DNA from: Amoebidium appalachense
Taxonomy: Eukaryota; Ichthyosporea
NCBI GenBank assembly: GCA_963693365.1
Contig: CAVNZM010000006.1
Location: 10,044,001 to 10,108,000, forward strand
Direction: 5' to 3'
Length of the DNA: 64,000 bases
Shown piece by piece: positions 1 to 11,567 of the stretch; position 1 is the first letter of the stretch, and every line of letters begins with the position of its first letter. The notes below the pieces were generated by a model that saw only the letters and a program-made list of their open reading frames with translations, ran no database searches and was not told the DNA's origin. The position numbers and the translations under genes are program-made.

Positions 1-1552
1 CCTTTTGAGACAGGGCTCACCTCGTCTAGCGGGAGTGGTGTTTGGTAAACTATGATGTTATGACGTCATTATGACGTATTTAGCGTCCTAGGCCCCGACA
101 CTATGTAAACGTCGCGGGCGTGAGCATTCTCATAATCATTATCAGTCAAGGGGCGCCTCGCAGTACTAACGAAACTGAGAAGACGGCAGCTTATTAGCAT
201 TCTTGTGTCTATTAGTTTACAAAACTGGTAAAGCTTTCAGGGCAACGAGCTTGGTGTGCACGGTGCACTTAGAAAAGGACATGCCTCAGATTGTTGATCG
301 ATAGGATTATCGATCGATCACCAAGTTGAACTTTTGATCGCGCGCAATTCTGCTTTTGACCAATCAGAGTTCTAAACTACTGATAAGCCAAAATTTAAAA
401 AAATTGGGCCTCGGACCTCCCCCAAGTTCAACGACCACCCCTTCCTCGACGAACCAAATAGAATGTTTTTTGAAGTCATTGTACAATTCTAAAAAAATTA
501 TTATTCTAAAATATAACATAAACATGGTTTTGTTCAAATTCAGGCGTTTATGAGATGCATAGCATGCTGCATTGTCACGTGATCACTGAGCATCCACCAC
601 TACCAGTATCAAGTCACGGCCCTCTTTTTCAGAGGGCCGTGATCAAGTTGGCCAAATGATTCGGCGATTGGATTATCACGTATGTCTCGCAAGACTTTTG
701 GGGGGGGTTGAAGTTCAAAAACAACAAACTTTTTAATCTTTATCTTCCTTAGCAACGTAAATTTTATAAATACATCATGCTTGGGCCATTTAATTGCAAA
801 GAGAAAAATAAACCGCATGAAATTTTATAAATTTTTATTAAACTTTATCTAGCTATAATAATCCTGGCTTTGGTATCAGTACTCTGCTATGTTGCTAAAA
901 TATATCACGTTTTTCGCACCGTGGAATGATTTTGGACGCTGAAAAACAAAGATCGACGGGGTCTATAGAGTGCCGAGTGCCCGGAGAACATCGGATCGCG
1001 ATGGGCCCGACGCAAGCAGCTTTGAAGTTTGGCAAGTTGGCAACTCTTCTGAGCCTCGTGTTTGTGTTCAGAAAGTTTTCGTTCAGTTGTCAGTTGTTTG
1101 AACTGTCACACATGGTTGTGGGACTGACATGCATATTACTGCTCCACGCGTCAATCCCTACTCCTGCCTGCACTTCTTTCTGAGGCTAGATTAAGACAGA
1201 TAAATACAAAACTTGAGTATTTTTTGCTTCGCAACTTGTTTGCGCACCACCATACCTGACTATCAATGCATCACCCACAACGGTTTGTCTTCGAAACCCC
1301 GGGGATTCGTATACACTCGTTCGCCCATACTGGTGAACCCAACGAGCTGCTTGGTTGAGAAAAAGAACATATCAAAACGTAACCTTAGGGGTAAAAAAAG
1401 AGGGGGAAAAAGACTCGGGTCGAGCCTCGAGCGGGATACAGCACACCCACTGTCTGTGCCATGCTATACTTGATTTCTCTTGGCAACATCGGTGGTTGTA
1501 ACTACATTATACTTTCGACGGTTTAGCTGCTACTCGTGCCCAACTGACAACT
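1..1552. other. Intergenic, no gene recognised
   Basis: Normal-complexity, rather AT-rich DNA. The short open stretches match no family and have no supporting splice signals. It holds one perfect 11-bp hairpin at 614-642 (stem CACGGCCCTC core, loop of seven bases) and a 7-bp inverted repeat GATCGAT/ATCGATC at 296-315. The region just before 1553 should hold the promoter of the metallophosphoesterase gene, but I see no clear TATA box. Confidence 0.5.
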
Positions 1553-2821
1553 ATGGCACCACCAAGATTAAAACTACGTGTACCATGGACGTCTTTTTTC
1601 GGAACAATGAAATTCACCCCGTTCACTTCACATACGCGCGAGGATGTCAATGCCCCTCGAGTCAACAAACATGCAAGTCACCCGTGCATGCGTGCACGCG
1701 TTACCTGCCGCTCTCTGTGTTTCTTTTCCATATTCTATGCGCTTCTTGCAAGTTCTATTTGGGTGTCCGTTGGGCTGATGTACACATCTCTAAGCATCTC
1801 GGAGACCGAACCCAAATCCGTAAGTGAGAGTGAGAAACGATGTCCCAACCCCAGTAGCCCAAGCTCGACAATAGTCTTATTTAGTGACGTACACATAAAT
1901 CCCATACTGCCTCTTACGGATATAACCACACGGGCGTTTGTTTCAAGGGAGGCGGACAACCCAAGCGTAGAGGGCTGTATCGTGCTAGGGGACATGTTGA
2001 CATGGGGTGGTGGGTATAGTGGCGATGTAAAGCCAAGCCCATTTTTCTGGAAAAGTTTCGTTGTTCGGTTTTTGTGGGCCTTTGCCCCCATTATCAAGCG
2101 GTTCGAAACCATCTACTATATCCCTGGCAACCATGACGTCAACTATGGTCCGCTGCCACAGCGCTACGTGGAGCATTTCGGCCAAGCAAACCGCTACGTA
2201 CGAGTCGGTAACTTTTCTGTATTTTTGCACAACGCTATGAACCCATGCAACCGCTCAGCCGATGTGCTCTGGAACAACGTGGATGTTCCGTGCAGCAAGG
2301 ACCTGGCACCCCCACAACCCGGCACTGAAGTGGACTTTGTAGCCAGCCACATACCGGAAATGAACGGTTTTGGTGCGCATGTTCTGCCCATTGTGCGCCC
2401 ACGAGCTGTCTTCAGTGGACACGAGCATAGGGCTCTCCCTATTTACCGCCACACACACACATATGCGGGGGGGAACGGTCAGAATGTGATTGTGCCTGAA
2501 ATAGAACTGGGATCTACGCTGTATCTGAGTGCAGATGGCCCTTTCAAAATGCCTTCTTATATGAGGTTAACCAAATATGGAAATGACGGGTGCATGGAGT
2601 ATGTTGTGGTTGCCTTAAGCGGCAATGGCAGGGTGGTGTTTAAGGCTCAACTATTTTTGTCCATACTGGTGCCGCCTTTTGTGTTTTTAGCTTGCTGGTT
2701 GGCCTTTGGGCGGTGGAGAAATAGCAGGGGACAACTATTTCGTACATTTAGCCAATCAACGAACAATTCCCCTGAATATATCGAACTTCCCATGGAATCA
2801 AGCAACCCCGAGTTTGCTTAG
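1553..2821 (+). CDS. Membrane-anchored metallophosphoesterase (Cdc1/Ted1/MPPE1-like)
   Basis: A 422-residue intronless frame with the calcineurin-type metallophosphoesterase motifs in order: SDVH at 111-114, GD at 146-147, GNHD at 192-195, a histidine in SHIP at 266 and GHEH at 289-292. These are the expected ligands for a two-metal centre. A hydrophobic segment near 56-78 and another near 367-386 place the catalytic domain between two membrane spans, as in the Cdc1/Ted1/MPPE1 group, whose members act in the ER/Golgi on GPI-anchor phosphoethanolamine. That substrate is inferred from family and topology. The start used is the first Met of the frame; a later one at residue 19 is possible. The C-terminal tail of about 35 residues is hydrophilic. 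It is one of few uninterrupted genes here and lacks the homopolymers that fill its neighbours' introns. Confidence 0.85.
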   Translation: MAPPRLKLRVPWTSFFGTMKFTPFTSHTREDVNAPRVNKHASHPCMRARVTCRSLCFFSIFYALLASSIWVSVGLMYTSLSISETEPKSVSESEKRCPNPSSPSSTIVLFSDVHINPILPLTDITTRAFVSREADNPSVEGCIVLGDMLTWGGGYSGDVKPSPFFWKSFVVRFLWAFAPIIKRFETIYYIPGNHDVNYGPLPQRYVEHFGQANRYVRVGNFSVFLHNAMNPCNRSADVLWNNVDVPCSKDLAPPQPGTEVDFVASHIPEMNGFGAHVLPIVRPRAVFSGHEHRALPIYRHTHTYAGGNGQNVIVPEIELGSTLYLSADGPFKMPSYMRLTKYGNDGCMEYVVVALSGNGRVVFKAQLFLSILVPPFVFLACWLAFGRWRNSRGQLFRTFSQSTNNSPEYIELPMESSNPEFA

Positions 2822-3561
2822 ATATTAGGCTGTTAGGCTGGTGTGGCTCTTAGACTATTGCGGTACTTGCTTTAATGTGTATGGTGAAATAGCAAATGCA
2901 TTGAGAGCTTAATCAATATTAGTATATGTTGCCGCCGAACCAAGTACAGAAGTGACAAATGTATGTATGGTTGCCAGTCAAACTGGTTAGGTACTGTAAC
3001 AAAAAGGCCAATGTTGCTATAACTGTATTAGTAGCCGATTACAAATACGAATATCATGAAGTGTCATCTATATATCCGGGACCATAATAGTAATAATGCA
3101 AGGTGCACCTACGTGAGCTTTGCCAGCAGTGGAGGTTTTCCAACTTCAGACTCCGTATTACATGTGAGCACTGTGAAACCAAGTGGGCCGTGGTGTCACG
3201 ATGATTCCCGCAAAGTGTGTGTGCTGTCAGATCAATGACACACACTATGTGTGTCACACCATTACTGTTATGAACCGGCGTGGGCGTGACTGTGGTACTG
3301 AAGTGTGCACACTAAAATGTAGTTGTTGTGCACGTGCCGCCACGGTGTTATGATATACGTGCAATACGTGTGGTGGTCCGTGTCCGTGTGACTTTACGTT
3401 GTTTCTGTGGCAAAACAGCACAGTTTTAGGGCCTTAATTTTGAAACGGGGAGGGGGTAGTATGTAGTAACTTTCTTGGCGGGGGGAAGGGGGGGGGGGGG
3501 GGGGGGGGGGGGAGGGGGGGACCTACCCACCCCTGCGGCTAGCAGGGGGGAGGGGAGGGGG

Positions 3562-3596
<35 letters not shown>

Positions 3597-4227
3597 CACC
3601 TGAGTAGGTAATTTCCCCTTTCCCCCTTCCCCCCTCCCCCCCATCGACCCACCCACCCACCCCATAGGCTGCCAATATGTGAATATATCAGATCACCTGA
3701 TCACTGATAGTACTACAATTTAGCAGTGATTTACTGTAACATAAGTTGCCAAAACGTAAACATTGATCATGTCGGCTAACTAATACTATAGTCCTTGATC
3801 TGCCTGAAACTCGGTTTATATGCCGCACTACGCGTACGATCATTCCTCCCCCCCCTCCCCACCTTCCCCTTGCACTCACTCCAGCCGCCCCAGCGCAAGC
3901 AACGTGGCACACACGCACACACTTTAACACGTATTTAATTCAAAGGGGACCTGTACGTACACGCATGTATCACACACGGCGTACACAAGGTGCACAAAAT
4001 TTGCGACGGGCACCCACACCCCGGCCGGTGCACATGTGACAGGACATTCACTGATTCAGAACATGCAGGTACACAAACCCACACCATACAAACATACCTT
4101 CTCCGCCACACAGATACACACACGAACACTGCGCGGTCAGCACAATAACTTTGCCCCTAATAGTTCATTATTTAGAAATTGTTGGCCGTTGCATGTGTGT
4201 GTGTGTGTGTGTAAGTGTGTCTGTGTC

Positions 4228-4266
<39 letters not shown>

Positions 4267-5005
4267 CACGGTGTGTGTGCGCGTTGTGTGTGTGTGCGCG
4301 CGTGCGCGCACGTGCGTGCACGTGTGCACCTGCTTTAATCGGTAAATCACACTTGTGTAGACGAGCAGGGTGGCTGAGTCTCAAAGGGCCGGGGGAGGTT
4401 GAGGGGGGAGGATTTTTTTTTGGGGGGGGGGGGGAGGGGGGGGGGGGGGAGGGATAAACTATTAGTACGTGTCAGTGTCAAAACCGGAAGCCATTCCTCC
4501 AGAAGGGAAAAAAAAAAATTAAAGAAAAAAAAAATAAAAAAATTAACGAATACAACCTGCGGTGATTGGAAAACAGAGCCTCTGGCCATATTCGACGCGC
4601 ACGCGGGGAGGGGGGAGGGGGGAGGGGGGAGACGTGGAACCTCCCCACTTGCCCAGGAGGTGGGTCCCTCCCCCCTCCCCCCCCCCTCCCCCCTCTCCCT
4701 CGGGGGGGCCACCCACCTCTGCGGCTACCTTGGGGAGGGTTGGGACCCACCCACCCCCTGGCACTCCGCTTCCGAGGGAGGGCCGTACCACTAGAGGGGA
4801 CCGTCAACATTTACCACTTCCCCCGGGCCCCCTCCGGATCCCATTTCAAATTCAAAAATCCCTAAGGGGCACCCAGTCTCACATGGCCCAGGCCCAGCTA
4901 GGGTGGAGGCACGAGACTTCGAGAAGGAGAAGGGAGAAGGTGTGTGTGACGTGTGTTTTGGGGGGGAGGGGCGGGCCGGGGGGGGGGGAGAGGGGGGGGG
5001 GGGGG
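2822..5005. other. Intergenic, repeat-rich, no gene recognised
   Basis: No credible coding exon seen. It contains G-tracts around 3488-3530 and 3565-3594, a (GT)n run at about 4194-4265, further G-rich blocks at 4420-4450 and 4600-4640, and a C-rich block near 4670-4700. It ends in the G-tract that forms the left target site of the LTR element starting at 5006. Confidence 0.5.
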
Positions 5006-5539
5006 TGTTGGAGTGCAGACTTACGCTCACTCCACAATATGTGTATGTTAGCTTTACAATTGGTTCCGTGTACACAGACACACGCTGACACTCGATCACC
5101 ACATGCACATCTGCATAGTTGAGGAATGTTGCCAATTGTGTTTTGACTGCAAACGATTGGTTCACTGGTCCCAGAGATCTCTAAATGAAAGTAACCAATC
5201 CGATTAGCGCCTGGCATCCGGATTACATTCCAGACTGCTGCCCCACGGGTATATAAGCCACGTCTCTGCCAGGTGCAGACATGGAGTTCAGTCATGGAGT
5301 TCAGTCATGGAGTTCAGACATGGAGTTCAGTCATGGAGTTCAGTCATGGAGTTCAGTCATGGAGTTCAGTCATGGAGTTCAGTCATGGAGTTCAGTCATG
5401 GAGTTCAGTCATGGAGTTCAGTCATGGAGTTCAGTCATGGAGTTCAGTCATGGAGTTAACACACTGAAAGCAGTAAAAAACGGGTCAGCGCCCAAGCGCG
5501 CCACGACGACCCTAGTCACAGCGGACTCTACTTCCAACA
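5006..5539 (+). repeat. Left (5') LTR
   Basis: It runs from TGTTGGA to TCCAACA, 534 bp. A TATA-like TATATAA lies at 5250-5256, about 30 bp upstream of the start of the 13-bp tandem repeat, so the tandem repeat probably lies in the transcribed part of the LTR. A CCAAT-like motif occurs upstream at about 5195. Confidence 0.88.
5281..5458 (+). repeat. 13-bp tandem repeat in left LTR
   Basis: Fourteen units of ATGGAGTTCAGTC begin at 5281 and recur every 13 bases to 5450, the last unit degenerate. Because 13 is not a multiple of 3 and the unit has no stop in any plus frame, the array reads as a 13-residue repeat open in all three frames. I treat this as a by-product, not a protein. Confidence 0.95.
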
Positions 5540-5554
5540 GGGTTATGGGCCCAG
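5540..5554 (+). promoter_or_regulatory. Primer-binding site, half tRNA-iMet type
   Basis: Fifteen bases directly abut the left LTR and are complementary to the anticodon stem-loop of initiator tRNA-Met, whose anticodon CAU pairs with the ATG in the middle. Copia and some related elements use this site in place of the tRNA 3' end. Confidence 0.85.
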
Positions 5555-5750
5555 ACACGACACCGCGGCCTCTAACTTCATTAGAGACTTTCGCTTCCAC
5601 AAACTCCATCCGCAGCAGCCTGCGACATCAACGTCAAGTATTCCACTTCATTGGCGGGGCACGCACCACAGTGGAATGCACACCCCGGTCTACCCTGCAA
5701 GCAGCCACACTCACTCTCTCTTCTCTAGTGGTGTGTACACTTCTCCAATT

Positions 5751-5759
5751 GGGTAGGGG
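5751..5759 (+). promoter_or_regulatory. Polypurine tract
   Basis: GGGTAGGGG directly before the right LTR is in the position of the plus-strand primer. It is short and has one T, so it is supported mainly by position. Confidence 0.6.
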
Positions 5760-6192
5760 TGTTGGAGTGCAGACTTACGCTCACTCCACAATATGTGTAT
5801 GTTAGCTTTACAATTGGTTCCGTGTACACAGACACACGCTGACACTCGATCACCACATGCACATCTGCATAGTTGAGGAATGTTGCCAATTGTGTTTTGA
5901 CTGCAAACGATTGGTTCACTGGTCCCAGAGATCTCTAAATGAAAGTAACCAATCCGATTAGCGCCTGGCATCCGGATTACATTCCAGACTGCTGCCCCAC
6001 GGGTATATAAACCACGGCTCTGCCAGGTGCAGAAATGGAGTTCAGTCATGGAGTTCAGTGATGGAGTTAAGTCATGGAGTTAAGTCATGGAGTTCAGTCA
6101 TGGAGTTAACACACTGAAAGCAGTAAAAAAAAACGGGTCAGCGCCCAAGCGCGCCACGACGACCCTAGTCACAGCGGACTCTACTTCCAACA
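5760..6192 (+). repeat. Right (3') LTR
   Basis: 433 bp with the same termini as the left copy. The TATA-like motif is at 6004-6010, at the same offset (244 bases) as in the left LTR. The 13-bp array has six units starting at 6035, some carrying GTTAAGTC in place of GTTCAGTC. An A-run is three bases longer than in the left LTR. Confidence 0.88.
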
Positions 6193-6575
6193 GGGGGGGG
6201 GAGGGGGGCGGACCCGGGGGAGTAGGGGGGAGGGGAGCCGGAGGGGAGTGCACGTGGTGCAGTTAAAGTACCGTTATGTTTTTCCATTGACTGACTGCGG
6301 AATTATACACCGAGAACTGACATGAACAAACTGCCAAGTATTGCTGTAGTTGGTTAGTACAGGTGCCATGAGTGAGTTTTTTAAAGACGGCGTGGGTTAC
6401 CAACAGGTCGGAAATGTGGCTTGAAACAAAGTTGGTCGATATCGAGGGCGGGGAGAGTGGCGGGGAGCTGATCATGAAGTGATCAACTCTTGGTGTTTGG
6501 ATCCACTCCGTGACAGCATGATTGGCCAAACTTTCCGCACACACATTGTGCACGCATCAAGGGTTATAAGTAAAG

Positions 6576-6616
<41 letters not shown>

Positions 6617-6624
6617 GGACAGGG

Positions 6625-6693
<69 letters not shown>

Positions 6694-7597
6694 TGAGAGA
6701 AGCAAACTTTAAGAATGAGGAGAAGAATTCTGGGAAGGGGGGGGGGGGGGGGAGGGGGGGGGAGGGGGGGGGGTAGAATTCATTACACTGTAGAGCACGA
6801 AGTAAGTACCAGAACACACTCCTACAGTAATATGCATATCTATGAGGCCTAGTAAGTCAATGGCCGGACAACATAATGCAGAGTGCTGACCACACAAAAG
6901 GTATGCACAACTAGATCAATAGAGCCTATCTTCAGGGGGACCCGGCCCAAGTCATCCCGACCGTGCGCGGGGGGGGGGGGGGGGGGGGGGGGTCAGAAGC
7001 CTTTGCAGCGGCGCTAGCACCACCATGATGAGATAGGCATTCAATTATCCAGCCCATTTATAAATATATATCTAGAAACCAAAAAGAGAAGAGATATTGA
7101 AAGAGTATGTTCGGAGAGAAATCACTGCCCATAACAGACCACAGCCATTACATTCTCAATCATGTACAGACGAACGATGACCCAGGTGACACTGTTTCTG
7201 AATGTAATATTAGCTACAGGTACACACGATATTGCAGATATCATGAGCAAAAAAGGCAAACAGGGTAGCAATCCACAGGGAACTGGGTGTGTACGTGTGT
7301 ATACTGGCGACCATATGACCAGGATACCATACAGTCTAGGTGCACTCCAAATGATGGTGTCTCGAATATCAACTTTGCTTAATGTTGAAAGCAGAATATA
7401 AGCAAGCACATTCAGAATCTACTGTCGGTACTAGCTTACATAACCCGACTCGAACAGTGTCACATACAGGCACAGTTCATAGCTCGTCGCCTAGGGGGAT
7501 TCATTTACCCGCATATCCAGACTGGCACATATTACCATCTACAGTACAACCATATCACCAGATCTAATATCTAGAACCCCCTTACATAACCGGAATC
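6193..7597. other. Intergenic with microsatellites
   Basis: No coding exon recognised. It holds a poly-G tract at about 6580-6616, a (GA)n run at about 6630-6690, G-tracts at 6738-6770 and 6969-6992, then 600 bases of ordinary sequence downstream of the GRASP stop codon on the minus strand. Confidence 0.5.
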
Positions 7598-9854
7598 TCA
7601 GCTAAGAGACACCTCCTCGGTATCCTCCTCACCCTCCTGTGTTTGTTCCGTATCATCCTTGCTGCCGCCCACCAACGGGGACCCATTACCCTCGGTCTTT
7701 GGCGAGTCATGGGGGGCCTTGGGTGACCCCACCAACCCAGAAACTGCAGCAGGAGGTGGGCTGGCTGGCTTTGCAATGGATGGGGACCGAGGGGTGGCGG
7801 CTACTTGTGGTTGCTTCTTGTCGTCAGCCACGATCTGTGGAGACGCAGGGGCAGGTGGTGGTGGGGTGGATATTTGTGCGACAACCGGGGATGCTGGGGT
7901 GGGTGCCGGGGCTGGTGCCGGGGTAAGTATAGGGGTGATGGGTGCGGTGTCATGCTCGTGGTCGGGCATGATGGTGGCTGGGGCATTGGGTGTGGGGGGC
8001 GCCACTGTGGCTGCGGCTGGGGAGGCGGCTACAGGGGCGGGGGCGGGTGTGGGGGGTTGCTGGGCATAGGCAAAAGGGGAGGTGATGGGCTGCAGCATGG
8101 CCTTGGAGGACGGCTGGTCGGTCAGCAGACTGCCGTCGCTGGAGCCCATGCTGATGTGGGCCAGCTTCTGGGTCACGGTCTCGACCTTGGCTGCGGCCGT
8201 GCCGTCCATGCTGTGGTACACGTGGGGCACGTGGTGGTGCAGGTTGGCCCCCTGCGCCCCGTACTGGCTGTAGTAGCCCCCAGTCGGCGGTGGGCCCTGC
8301 GCATACATGGGGGGTGGTGCCGGTGCTGCGGAGGGTGGGCCGTATCCGGGGGGGTGCCGCATATGCACCGTAGCCGGGCTGGGCATACTGCTGGTAGGAC
8401 GGCCCCTGGGGGGGGTAGCCTGCTGCCGCTGTGGCAGCAAGGGGTGCGGCCGAGTACGAGTCACTCTTGTGCATGCTGTCGTGTGAGTGCCCGTGGCTGT
8501 CCCCCCCGTGCCCGTGGTCGTGTCCGTGGTCGTGTCCGTGCCCGTGGTCATCCCCCCCGTGTGAGTGGTCGTGTCCGTGATCGTCCCCTCCATGTCCGTG
8601 GTCGTGCCCGTGGTCGTTGCATCCGGTTTCGTGGTCGTGTCCGTCGCTGTCTCCGTGCCCGTGCCCGTGCCCGTGGTCATGGCCGTGTGAGTCCCCACAT
8701 GCACCGCCATCGTGTGAGTGTGCATGGCCACCGGGTGGGGGTGGGGGGGCATAGTAGCCGGGCTGGGCATATCCCCCATAGCCCACGTAGCCTCCATATT
8801 GCCCGGCAGCATAGCCCGGGTAGCCGGGCTGTGGGCCAGCTGCATATGGCTGTGGCGGGTACATGGAGGGGCTCTGGGCATAGGCCTGTAGTGCCCCGTA
8901 TGCCCCGGCCTGGTCACAGATGTGTTAGAGGGAATCCTGACCCACTATAGATCAAACTGCTGGAAGACATGCCCCCAACCAGGGCAAGTACAGCCATGCT
9001 GGACTACTGGTTGGCTGACATGCACAGATTTACCAGACAAAAAGGGTGTACCACACCTACATTGCAAAACATGCCATATACAGGCATGCTCGCGCAAACA
9101 CATGCACACACACAGACCAGAAGCACGTGCATGCCACCACACAAACACACACACACCCGCCTACAGCCATGCCCGGCCTTTGCCAATCCCCGACTATACC
9201 TCCCGATATATCCATTTCAGCAACATTCTGCAGTAATCATCACCCAGATAAACGCAGTAACACAACAAGCACCACTGTCCAAAAGACCCCCCCCCCCCCC
9301 CCCCCCCGGGGCCCTCCCCGCCCCCCAAGGATCTTTCACCACACCCACAAGCACACACCAAAAAACTACACCGCGTACCTGGTACTGCTGGTAGGCTGGG
9401 TCAGGCCCCACACCGTATGGAGGGATGGTGGGCAGAGTGACTGGTTTCTTGGTGGGGATGCGATGAAGTAGTCCCACACCCATGCTGCAGCCCGTACTGG
9501 GGGGATGCACGGCATCAGCTCATGTCCTTGGTGGCAATCATAAGAGAGCATGAACATACTCCCGTGTGTGTGTGTGGGTGCCCCAATGTATGCAGGGTGA
9601 GCTTGGTATTGGGCAAGCCACTGTGTGACTGTCGGTGGCATAGAAAGAGAGAAAAAATAGAGAACGAAGTATGATCATAGCCACCAGCCCAGCACAGGTA
9701 AGCAAAACGTTTGTACTACCCCTGCATGGATTTTTCGCACTTTCTATATGGCTTGCTGTATCTGCTAACTAAAGGAGCAGAAGTTCATCAAGGAGGGGCT
9801 CTACTCCAAGTGTCTCTGGTGACCCTGGGAGCCTTATGATTGACCATCCCCCCA

Positions 9855-9900
<46 letters not shown>

Positions 9901-10503
9901 TAAAAATGCCCCTAGCAGAGCACCACACATCAACCCTACCCCATCCTAATCACGTCTGATAGCCAGTTGCACCCAATGTTTGATCACTAGGTGATCTCTG
10001 TGTGTGCGCACACGCTCCCTCGCTCAAGCATGTGTGAAGCAGAAGAATGGGGGGGGGGGGGGGGGGGGGAGGGAGGGAGGGTTGGGTGGATGCATGAAGG
10101 GACCTACCTTCCCTCGCCACCCCAGTCTCTGTCGGGCACAATGGTGACCTGTTAGGCAACAATACTGTCAGTGACTGACTAATATTCAGCAGCCAGCAAC
10201 CATGCATCATTGTTACTCTGGGGGTGTTTGGAGCACATGCTGTGTGTGCATCCTCACAGGCATGACTAAGCATGCACCCACCTCTCTGCAGCTGTCTGTC
10301 TCTGAGTTGTAGACGTACAGGTGCAGGGGCTTCTTGTCGTGGGCCTCGATCACATTGTACTGCGCCCAGGCCATGACGTAAGTGGCCACACACGCCACCC
10401 ATTGCATCCCCCCCACCCCTCCCTCCCCCCCCCCCCCCCCTACACAAACACCCTTCCCAATCTACACAGACGTGTAGCAAAAATTACAGTAATAATCTCA
10501 ACA

Positions 10504-10538
<35 letters not shown>

Positions 10539-11329
10539 TCCCCCCCCCCTTCTCCCCCCAAAAAGACATCACCACCACCAGGACCATCACCACCCGCACA
10601 CACCGTACCCAGCCAAGACCCCCCCCCCCTCCCCCTTCCCCCGCTACCCTCATTTCTTCCCCCAAACATATTACAGATGTGCCTGTTCCCCGAAAGCCAA
10701 AACATACATGGTTGTAAACCAACATAGCCCCCCCCCCCCCCCCCCCCCCCCCCTCCCTCCCCCCCCCCCCCCCCCCCCCCCCCCCAACACACACACAAAA
10801 AGAAAAAAAAAGAAGAAAAAAAGGAAAGTAAAGAGAAAGGGGCAAAAAGGAAGGCGCACCAGGTCGCTTTGCTCGTACAGAATTGCATCTGCCGTGCCGA
10901 TGATGTAGTCGGCCTCAGACCTCAGCCCGGCCATGGCAGCAGGCGAATTCGGGTGGATTTCCTGTGCATGGCCAGTCAGCATGCCATCCCCTATGATGTC
11001 ACGTGACCACAGCGCACACCATTCCACCGCAATCATAGCCGAACATGGAAGTAAACAGCAGCCTTCTACATTGGGGTTGAGCGGGGAACTCTAAGCACAA
11101 TCAGCCAAGTGTCTGGTGGCCAACCAAGAAGACACGTGTCTAGGTAAACCTTTATCTAACATGTGAATGTGGCACAAAGTCAGAGCCCAAGAATGCAGGC
11201 TGGTTTGCAGACCTGCATGGTCTGTTCAGTAGTGACGTGACTGGTGGCTGTGATGGTAGGGTGTGTGTGTGTGCAGGGTTGGTGCCGCACGGTAGCTTAA
11301 AAGGAGGTGGGAGGGGCAAGGGGAGAACC

Positions 11330-11379
<50 letters not shown>

Positions 11380-11515
11380 GAGGGAAGGGGGGGGGCGGGG
11401 GGCGGGGGCGGGGGCGGGGGGAGAGGGAGAGGGAGAGGGAGGGGGAGAGGGAGGGGGAGGGAGGGGGAGAGGGAGGGGGGAGGGAGGGGGGGGGGAGAGA
11501 GAGAGAGAAAGCGAG

Positions 11516-11567
<52 letters not shown>

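Larger units (their letters stand above)
5006..6192 (+). mobile_element. Non-autonomous copia-type LTR retrotransposon (TRIM-like)
   Basis: Two near-identical direct repeats (5006-5539 and 5760-6192) begin TGTTGGA and end TCCAACA, the inverted termini typical of LTRs. They enclose only 220 bp. Immediately after the left LTR, 5540-5554 reads GGGTTATGGGCCCAG, complementary to the anticodon arm of eukaryotic initiator tRNA-Met. Drosophila copia primes from that internal half-tRNA site. The base pairs before the right LTR (5751-5759, GGGTAGGGG) are a short polypurine tract. Both flanks are GGGGG (5001-5005 and 6193-6197), consistent with a 5-bp target duplication inside a G-tract. There is no room for gag or pol, so the element must have depended on enzymes from a full-length relative. 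LTR length difference (534 against 433) is fully explained by 13-bp repeat number (14 against 6 units) plus a 3-base A-run change, so the insertion is young or homogenised. Confidence 0.88.

Noticed and set aside
926-1183. 85-codon frame and others in the first 1.5 kb
   Set aside because: Short, without motifs or splice signals; expected by chance.
5281-5805. 174-codon frame with a repeated MEFSHGVQSWSSV peptide
   Set aside because: It comes from the 13-bp tandem repeat in the LTR, which is open in all plus frames. The downstream part is LTR/interior sequence with no gag similarity.
7659-8950. Plus-strand Gly/Arg/Val-rich frames of up to 381 codons
   Set aside because: They are the antisense shadow of the GRASP last exon, whose assignment is fixed by the upstream PDZ exons.
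9781-9840. Possible GRASP exon between the DWGGEG and LLHRIPT exons
   Set aside because: Exons 10148-10108 and 9496-9379 already join in phase and complete the conserved region, so no extra exon is needed.
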